A stretch of DNA of 57,793 nucleotides, from the NCBI GenBank assembly GCA_019114005.1, contig DXGH01000006.1, forward strand, positions 1 through 57,793. Direction: 5' to 3'. The notes beneath the pieces are model-generated. The model did not search any database, was not told the DNA's origin, and worked only from the letters and a program-made list of their open reading frames with translations. How positions within the stretch are numbered: the first letter of the stretch is position 1; each line of letters begins with the position of its first letter. Below, one piece after another: positions 52,737 through 57,793 of the stretch. The stretch is from Candidatus Acetatifactor stercoripullorum (GTDB lineage: Bacteria; Bacillota; Clostridia; Lachnospirales; Lachnospiraceae). The translations under genes and the position numbers were made by a program.

Positions 52737-54389
52737 ATGAAGAGAAAAGTATTATCTGTACTTCTGGCATCAGCTATGGTTGTTTCCCTGGCTGCATGCG
52801 GCGGAGAAGAAGCTTCTACCTCTGGTGAAAGCTCTTCCGTAAGCTCTGCAGCAGGTACCGAGGCTGCGGGAACAGAGGCAGCAGGCACAGAGGCTGCTGA
52901 AGAAGGCTCCGGCTATGTGCTTGAGACCCTTAACATGGTAGTAAACGGTACTCTGACAGCAACTGTTGACGCTGGCCAGGCTGAGTTTGAGGCTCAGTGG
53001 GAGGAGGCTGTTGGCGAGGCAATCGGCCATCCCATTGATCTGCAGATCCAGCAGTTAGACCATTCCGGTTACGTTGACGCAGTAGGACGTCTGTTCGCAG
53101 GCGGCGATTATCCTGACGTAATCATCATGAGCGCCGATATGTTCAAGCAGTATGCGCCTACCGGCCTTCTTTGGGATATGGCTGAGGCATATGAAAACGC
53201 TGACTTCCAGTCCCATCTGATTCTGCCCGCCATCAATGAGAACCTGAAGGATGCCGAGGGTCATTTGTATGGCTTCGCTCCTACTTATGGAAACGGCTGT
53301 GTTACCTATGTAAAGAAGGCATGGCTGGATGCGGTGGGCATTGACGCTTCTACCATCAAGACCTATGACGATTATTACAATATGCTGCTTGCATTCCATA
53401 ACGGCGATCCCGATGGAAACGGCGTGACCGGCGATACCTACGGTGTGGTAGCAGCAGGCTTTATGGGAAATGAGGCTCCTTGGGTTAACTATCTGCCTGA
53501 ATTCTGGCAGGATGCGTATCCCGCGCTTCTTCAGGATGAGAGCGGCGTATGGTATGACGGCTTCCAGACTGAGGAGACCAAGGCGGCTCTGTTAAGACTG
53601 CGTCAGGCTTATGTGGACGGCGCGATTGATCCTGAGACCCTGACCGCTTCCACCAAGATCGCACGTGAGAAATGGTTCTCCAACGATCAGACCGGTTCCT
53701 CAGGTGTGTTCACCTACTGGGCAGGCTCCTGGTATCAGACTTTGACCGACAACCTGATTAAGAACGAAGTAGATTCTGAGCTGGTACAGCTTGCACCCAT
53801 CGAGGAGGTTGGCGCTTACCTGAACAGAGAGGCGCCCGTATGGTGTATCATTGACGACGGCGACGGCGATGACTCCAGAGAGCAGGCAATCTTCGACGCA
53901 TTCATCGAGACCATGATGGACGGCGGCACTGTGCAGACACTGTGGACCTACGGCGCAGAGGATGTTCACTGGTCTACCAAGGCTGAAACCTTTACCACCA
54001 ACCCTGGAACCGAGAACGAGAAGGTATATGAGTACGCTGACGGTGAATTCCACTTAAAGCAGTCTCCTAACGACCCTAACAGCGTATGGAAGAAGAATCA
54101 CCTTGATCCCGCTCTGGTTGTATGCTCTCTTGACAACGGATTTGCAGATCAGTCCGATCTGGCAAGCGAAGGCAACAAGTTCTTTACCGAGAACTGTGTA
54201 GACGCTCCTATGTCTCCTGCGTCCGAGACCTACACCAATGAGTCCGGCACCATCTATGATGCAAAGCTGGCGGCAATCACCTCTGTAGTGGTAGAGGGCG
54301 GCGATGTGGAAGCAGCTATGCAGACCTATGTTGATACGGTTGGTTCTATTATTGATCAGTGTCTGACCGAGCTGAACACAGCTGAATAA
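52737..54389 (+). CDS. Oligosaccharide-binding lipoprotein of LplA/YtcQ type
   Basis: A 550-residue extracellular binding lipoprotein. The signal peptide ends VVSLAAC with Cys21 lipidated, followed by a Ser/Ala/Gly/Thr-rich linker. The size and blocks such as YPDVIIMSADMFKQYAPTG, YGFAPTYGNGCVTYVKKAWLD and DGNGVTGDTYGVV mark the large LplA/YtcQ class for oligosaccharides rather than MalE types. ATG 52737 has GGGAGG at 52725-52730; the frame opens earlier at 52698. Next to a YtdP-like regulator and an acetylesterase, the ligand is probably a pectic or rhamnogalacturonan oligosaccharide. Confidence 0.92.
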   Translation: MKRKVLSVLLASAMVVSLAACGGEEASTSGESSSVSSAAGTEAAGTEAAGTEAAEEGSGYVLETLNMVVNGTLTATVDAGQAEFEAQWEEAVGEAIGHPIDLQIQQLDHSGYVDAVGRLFAGGDYPDVIIMSADMFKQYAPTGLLWDMAEAYENADFQSHLILPAINENLKDAEGHLYGFAPTYGNGCVTYVKKAWLDAVGIDASTIKTYDDYYNMLLAFHNGDPDGNGVTGDTYGVVAAGFMGNEAPWVNYLPEFWQDAYPALLQDESGVWYDGFQTEETKAALLRLRQAYVDGAIDPETLTASTKIAREKWFSNDQTGSSGVFTYWAGSWYQTLTDNLIKNEVDSELVQLAPIEEVGAYLNREAPVWCIIDDGDGDDSREQAIFDAFIETMMDGGTVQTLWTYGAEDVHWSTKAETFTTNPGTENEKVYEYADGEFHLKQSPNDPNSVWKKNHLDPALVVCSLDNGFADQSDLASEGNKFFTENCVDAPMSPASETYTNESGTIYDAKLAAITSVVVEGGDVEAAMQTYVDTVGSIIDQCLTELNTAE

Positions 54390-54420
54390 GCTGAAAAATC
54401 ACTAAACTAACTGCATTTAG

Positions 54421-54470
54421 ACTGTCCTGTTCCGATGGGATGCAACTTCCTTTGGGACAGGACAGTTTTT
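54421..54470 (+). terminator. Intra-operon stem-loop after binding-protein gene
   Basis: ACTGTCCTGT and ACAGGACAGT form a perfect stem with a 26-base apical part, followed by a run of Ts. As in the sialic acid importer, partial termination would keep binding protein above permease levels. Confidence 0.8.
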
Positions 54471-54546
54471 GAGAAAAAGATTTTGAGAAAAAATTTCGTT
54501 TTGTGGGCAATATTGTATGAGGAAGAAATGAAAGGAAGAGGATGGT

Positions 54547-55515
54547 ATGAGCAGGAAGAAGAAAACTGTTACGACGTCTACGGGTGTGGAAGTACGCCAT
54601 AAGCCCTTAGGCCTGCGCATTAAGAACAACATCGGCTATTATGTGATGTTCCTGCCGGTATTGATTTTTATCATCATCATATACTACTGGCCGATGCTCG
54701 GTATCCGGTATGCGTTTTATGATTATAAGCCTGTAGGAGAACCTGCGTTTGTCGGCTTTGATCACTTCACAAAGATGTTTTCCACGGACGCATTCTGGAC
54801 GGCGTTTAAAAATACGCTGGAGCTGAGTATCATGAAGCTGATCATTACAACCTTTACGGCTGTAATTGTATCGGTGTTTTTGAATGAAATGGGAAATCTC
54901 TTTGCAAAGAAAACTTTGCAGACCATCATATACCTGCCCCACTTTATGTCCTGGGCAGTGGTTGCATCCATTTTCAGCTTGTTCCTGTCCCCCTCCAGCA
55001 CCGGTCTTGTAAACGGTCTCCTGAGAGACTGGGGCATTCTGGCAGAGGATGCACAGAATATTTATTTCCTGGCCGAACCGGCTTGGTGGCGGCCGATTTT
55101 CTACATTATTAATATCTGGAAGGAAACTGGCTGGGGAACCATCATATTCCTGGCAACGCTTTCCGGTATTAACCCTGAGCTGTATGAGGCTGCAGATATC
55201 GACGGCGCAACACGTCTTCAGAAGATGCGCTATGTTACGCTGCCCGCTCTTGCAAACACCATCATCACGGTGTTGATCCTGAACCTGGCAAAGGTTATGA
55301 ACATGTTTGAGTCAGTATTCGTGCTTTACAACAACGCGGTATACAGCGTGTCCGACGTTATTTCCACCTACATATACCGTCAGACCTTCGCCATCGCGCT
55401 GCCCAACTACGGATACTCAACGGCGGTAGGTTTGTTTAAGTCCCTGGTGGGATGCTTCCTGGTGCTTGTATGTAACTGGGCAAGCAAAAAGACCCGCGGC
55501 CGCGGAATCGTATAG
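54547..55515 (+). CDS. Oligosaccharide ABC permease of LplB/YteP type
   Basis: A 322-residue permease with six predicted membrane helices and the N-terminal block NNIGYYVMFLPVLIFIIIIYYWPMLGIRYAFYDY typical of LplB/YteP. The EAA loop reads EAADIDGATRLQKMRYVTLP. The C-terminus is basic (KKTRGRGIV). There is no ATPase gene nearby, so a shared MsmX-like ATPase is expected, as in B. subtilis. AGGAAGAGGATGG precedes the ATG. It is 11 bases upstream of the second permease gene. Confidence 0.93.
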   Translation: MSRKKKTVTTSTGVEVRHKPLGLRIKNNIGYYVMFLPVLIFIIIIYYWPMLGIRYAFYDYKPVGEPAFVGFDHFTKMFSTDAFWTAFKNTLELSIMKLIITTFTAVIVSVFLNEMGNLFAKKTLQTIIYLPHFMSWAVVASIFSLFLSPSSTGLVNGLLRDWGILAEDAQNIYFLAEPAWWRPIFYIINIWKETGWGTIIFLATLSGINPELYEAADIDGATRLQKMRYVTLPALANTIITVLILNLAKVMNMFESVFVLYNNAVYSVSDVISTYIYRQTFAIALPNYGYSTAVGLFKSLVGCFLVLVCNWASKKTRGRGIV

Positions 55516-55526
55516 GAGGTGTTGAC

Positions 55527-56393
55527 ATGGCAAAAGCAAAGACCGCTTATCGTAAGCCGAAAAACAGGATACATCTGTTTGATGTCATCAACTACATTGT
55601 ATTTATTATCGTCGGACTGGCTGTGCTGGTGCCTATCTGGAAGGTAGTTGTGGACTCCTTCAACGCAGTGGGCGTATACCAATTCCGCCTGTGGCCCAGT
55701 GATTTTACTTTGGATGGATATCGTACCATCATTGAAACACAGGCTCTGTACAGACCTTTCATCAACTCTGTGGTAACCACAGTGCTGGGAACTCTGCTTG
55801 GCCTTGTGCTTTCCACTCTGGGTGGTTATGTGCTGATTCAGTTTGATATGCCTGGACGTAATTTCTTCGCATATGTTTTGCTTTTTACCATGATTTTCTC
55901 AGGCGGAATGATTCCTGAGTACTTGGTAATGAAACAGCTGGGCCTGGTGAACAGCATGTGGGTGCTTGTGGTAAAGCACGGAATCAATGTATATAATCTG
56001 GTGCTGATGAGAAACTTCTTTGAAGGCATTCCGGGAAGCTTGTATGAGGCGGCAAAGATCGATGGCTGTTCCCCTATGGGAATTTTCTTCAAGATTGTGC
56101 TGCCGCTGTCCAAGGCGGCTTTGGCTTCCATTGGCTTGATGTTTGCAGTTACCGTATGGAATGACTATAGTACCGTGAAGATTTACATTACTGACCCTGA
56201 TCAGACAAACTTCCAGTATAAACTGAGAAACATGATCATGGACGGCGATACGCCGACCACATCCTATGCGGTATCGCAGAATACGCTGTATTATGCAGGT
56301 ATCGTTGCGGCGATTCTTCCTTTCATGCTGTTGTATCCCTTCCTGCAGAAATATTTTGTAAAGGGCGTGAATATTGGAGCAGTAAAGGAGTAA
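55527..56393 (+). CDS. Oligosaccharide ABC permease of LplC/YtcP type
   Basis: A 288-residue second permease. The first helix is IHLFDVINYIVFIIVGLAVLVPIWKVVVDSFN, and the EAA loop is EAAKIDGCSPMGIFFKIVLP. The tail FLQKYFVKGVNIGAVKE is typical of the LplC/YtcP class. AGGAGGTG gives a consensus ribosome-binding site. It completes the importer with the lipoprotein and the YteP-like permease. A hairpin (GGCAAGGAAAA/TTTTCCTTGCC) follows. Confidence 0.94.
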   Translation: MAKAKTAYRKPKNRIHLFDVINYIVFIIVGLAVLVPIWKVVVDSFNAVGVYQFRLWPSDFTLDGYRTIIETQALYRPFINSVVTTVLGTLLGLVLSTLGGYVLIQFDMPGRNFFAYVLLFTMIFSGGMIPEYLVMKQLGLVNSMWVLVVKHGINVYNLVLMRNFFEGIPGSLYEAAKIDGCSPMGIFFKIVLPLSKAALASIGLMFAVTVWNDYSTVKIYITDPDQTNFQYKLRNMIMDGDTPTTSYAVSQNTLYYAGIVAAILPFMLLYPFLQKYFVKGVNIGAVKE

Positions 56394-56431
56394 GACCGGA
56401 CGGCGTAAAAAAGGCTGTTATCGGCAAAATG

Positions 56432-56459
56432 GGCAAGGAAAATCTCGGTTTTCCTTGCC
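56432..56459 (+). terminator. Stem-loop after importer operon
   Basis: GGCAAGGAAAA and TTTTCCTTGCC form a perfect 11-bp stem with a 6-base loop. It is followed only by a mixed T-rich stretch, so termination may be partial and let the acetylesterase gene be read. Confidence 0.6.
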
Positions 56460-56483
56460 TTATCTGTCTTATATAAAAGCGGA

Positions 56484-56489
56484 TATAAT
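56484..56489 (+). promoter_or_regulatory. Candidate -10 box before the acetylesterase gene
   Basis: A perfect TATAAT lies 31 bp before the start codon, but no -35 hexamer stands at 16-18 bp. An activated promoter or chance is possible. Confidence 0.3.
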
Positions 56490-56519
56490 ATAGGTATATA
56501 TAAGGAAATAGGAGCGGAA

Positions 56520-57221
56520 ATGAACACAATTTTTTGGGCCGGAGATTCTACGGTACAGACAAACAATTATGCCACCTATCCACAGACCGGCATTGGCCAG
56601 GTGTTTTCTTTGTTTTTGCGGGAAGGATATCAGGTGGAAAATCATGCTAAAAATGGCAGGAGTACAAAAAGCTTTTTGGATGAAGGAAGGCTTGCGGTCA
56701 TAGAACAGCGTCTGGGCGAGGGGGACTTTCTATTTATTCAGTTTGGGCATAACGATGAAAAGTCGGAGGACCCTTCCCGTTATACCGATCCCTTTTCCTC
56801 CTTTATGGAGAATCTGGAGATTTACATAAATACCGCCAGAAAAAAGGGAGCCTTTCCGGTGCTGATCACACCTGTGGAGCGCAGGTGCTTTGTGGACGAA
56901 GGACATCTTGGACCGGGAGCCCACGGGGATTATGTAGAGGGGATGAAGCGCACGGCCCGGAAATGCCAGGTGCCCTTGGTTGACTTGTACAGTGCAAGCA
57001 GAAGGGCATTGGAAAAGGCAGGGGAGGAAGGCAGCCGGAAATGGTATATGTTCTTCCCGGCAGGAAGCTATGAAGAGCACATGGAGGAATCCACAGACAA
57101 TACCCATCTGCGGTATGAGGGAGCGGTAAAATATGCAAGTTTCATAGCGGAGGGATTAAGGAACCTTGGCGGCATTTACAGGGAAATGCTGTTTGAGGAG
57201 CCCCAAGCGGAAGCGCTTTGA
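56520..57221 (+). CDS. SGNH-type rhamnogalacturonan acetylesterase
   Basis: A 233-residue esterase of the CE12 rhamnogalacturonan acetylesterase group, removing acetyl groups from rhamnogalacturonan I galacturonate. The four SGNH blocks are visible: GDSTVQ (Asp9, Ser10), NGRST (Gly46), FGHND (Asn78) and STDNTHL (Asp193, His196). There is no signal peptide, so it should act in the cytoplasm on imported oligosaccharides. The importer genes just upstream and the pectin genes at 12-23 kb support that. AGGAGCGGAA precedes the ATG. Confidence 0.9.
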   Translation: MNTIFWAGDSTVQTNNYATYPQTGIGQVFSLFLREGYQVENHAKNGRSTKSFLDEGRLAVIEQRLGEGDFLFIQFGHNDEKSEDPSRYTDPFSSFMENLEIYINTARKKGAFPVLITPVERRCFVDEGHLGPGAHGDYVEGMKRTARKCQVPLVDLYSASRRALEKAGEEGSRKWYMFFPAGSYEEHMEESTDNTHLRYEGAVKYASFIAEGLRNLGGIYREMLFEEPQAEAL

Positions 57222-57308
57222 AAAACCGTGGCAGGCACAGCCTTTGGACGGCTGTCTGTTTCACGTAAATGTTTGGCGTAAAATTTGTAAGAAAATTGTA
57301 AAAAATAT

Positions 57309-57337
57309 GTTGACAGGAAAGCTTCCTTTTGTTACAA
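57309..57337 (+). promoter_or_regulatory. Promoter of tRNA-Ser(UGA)
   Basis: TTGACA (57309-57314), a 17-bp spacer, TACAAT (57332-57337), 33 bp before the mature tRNA. A/T-rich sequence upstream may act as an UP element. 57222-57308 otherwise holds only an imperfect hairpin around 57235-57258. Confidence 0.88.
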
Positions 57338-57370
57338 TAATTTCTGCCGCTGAGTGAGCGGAACACGCTT

Positions 57371-57456
57371 GGAGAGATATCGAAGTGGTCATAACGAGGC
57401 GGTCTTGAAAACCGTTTGTCCGCAAGGGCGCGTGGGTTCGAATCCCACTCTCTCCG
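57371..57456 (+). tRNA. tRNA-Ser (anticodon UGA)
   Basis: The acceptor GGAGAGA (57371-57377) pairs with TCTCTCC (57449-57455), and the discriminator is G. The anticodon loop CTTGAAA gives TGA. A class II variable arm (GTCCGCAAGGGCGC region) and the T loop GGGTTCGAATCCC are present. The 3' CCA is not encoded, so processing needs RNase Z and a CCA-adding enzyme. Confidence 0.96.
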
Positions 57457-57477
57457 CTGAGAGACGGTGTTGGAGAT

Positions 57478-57511
57478 ACTGCAGTGATGAAATTATGCTG
57501 CGGTCTTTTTT
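57478..57511 (+). terminator. Terminator between the two tRNA-Ser genes
   Basis: ACTGCAG pairs with CTGCGGT (one G-T pair) around a 13-base loop and is followed by CTTTTTT. It separates the two tRNA genes. Confidence 0.7.
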
Positions 57512-57549
57512 CTTCATAGTTTCATAATTTGCTTTGCATCAGCTTGTGA

Positions 57550-57638
57550 GGAGAAGTACCCAAGAGGCTGAAGGGACACCCCTGGAAAGGGTGCAGGTCG
57601 TTAATAGCGGCGCGAGGGTTCAAATCCCTCCTTCTCCG
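57550..57638 (+). tRNA. tRNA-Ser (anticodon GGA)
   Basis: The acceptor GGAGAAG (57550-57556) pairs with CTTCTCC (57631-57637), and the discriminator is G. The anticodon loop CTGGAAA gives GGA. A long variable arm (GGTCGTTAATAGCGGC region) and the T loop GGGTTCAAATCCC are present. CCA is not encoded. It is probably co-located with the rRNA operon that starts 135 bases later. Confidence 0.96.
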
Positions 57639-57772
57639 TTTTGCACTTTGACAAATAAACAGTAATGCAGACCTGAAAATTCCAAAAAGGAAGACATTCA
57701 GAGAACGCCCGGAAACGGGAAACGGGGGAGACCCCGGAAAAACAAGAAGCCAGAGGAACTGGCAGGAGAAAC

Positions 57773-57793
57773 AAACATGAGAGTTTGATCCTG
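57773..57793 (+). rRNA. 16S ribosomal RNA, 5' end (partial)
   Basis: AAACATGAGAGTTTGATCCTG at the window edge matches the conserved first 21 bases of bacterial 16S rRNA, which contain the universal 27F region. The gene continues beyond the window. The leader 57639-57772 holds GC-rich complementary stretches (CCCGG/CCGGG types) expected of a 16S processing stem; no clear consensus rRNA promoter is seen between the tRNA and the rRNA. Confidence 0.95.

Noticed and set aside
57639..57772. A second strong promoter directly before 16S rRNA (TTGACA near 57649)
   Set aside because: A TTGACA is present after the second tRNA, but no acceptable -10 hexamer stands 16-18 bp downstream.

Overview
The window is chromosomal DNA of a gut-type Clostridia, most likely a Lachnospiraceae. 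The basis is: roughly half G+C with strong AGGAGG ribosome-binding sites and sigma-A promoters; a ptb-buk butyrate pair; an RF2 gene with the +1 programmed frameshift; an HD-GYP protein; and many protein types common in that family (DUF975, YcxB, SprA-related, lplABC-type importers). No phage, insertion sequence, integrase or CRISPR array is visible.

Layout. 0-5 kb: low-molecular-weight phosphatase, acidic lipoprotein, HAD phosphatase, ptb-buk (terminal butyrate formation) and an AraC regulator. 5.7-14.6 kb: galacturonate and pectin catabolism, with lacI-uxaC on the minus strand divergent from uxaB-uxaA, then a small unknown protein, a GH28 polygalacturonase and a TIM-barrel isomerase. 14.7-22.3 kb: a sialic acid locus (YhcH anomerase-like protein divergent from an ABC importer, an RpiR regulator, nanA, nanE and a ROK kinase). 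22.3-24.5 kb: pectinesterase and HD-GYP protein. 24.7-34.5 kb: housekeeping (secA, prfB, tex) around membrane proteins. 34.5-35.7 kb: FMN riboswitch and ribU. 36-44 kb: two MacB/FtsX-type ABC modules, the second broken by an in-frame TAG. 44-50 kb: t6A tRNA-modification genes (tsaE, tsaB, tsaD) with rimI, rnz and ispD. 50-57 kb: an AraC regulator with a membrane sensor, a binding-protein-dependent sugar importer, and a rhamnogalacturonan acetylesterase. The end holds tRNA-Ser(UGA), tRNA-Ser(GGA) and the first 21 bases of a 16S rRNA gene.

How the parts work together. GH28, the CE8 pectinesterase and the acetylesterase all lack signal peptides. With the 52.7-56.4 kb importer they suggest that decorated pectic oligosaccharides are imported first, then de-esterified and cut in the cytoplasm. 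Galacturonate then goes through UxaC, UxaB and UxaA to 2-keto-3-deoxygluconate (its kinase and aldolase are not in this window). Sialic acid is imported, cleaved by NanA, phosphorylated and epimerised to GlcNAc-6-P. Acyl-CoA produced downstream can be drained to butyrate by Ptb and Buk.

The most unusual items are non-coding. Two copies of a 55-nt RNA element (19678 and 39803), 20 kb apart, share a predicted H-type pseudoknot with compensatory changes and sit directly before the Shine-Dalgarno sequences of nanA and an ABC ATPase gene. A 136-bp foldback element with perfect 18-bp ends starts on the stop codon of another ABC gene. Also notable are a 22-bp perfect operator in the uxa divergent region and the in-frame amber codon in the long FtsX-type permease.
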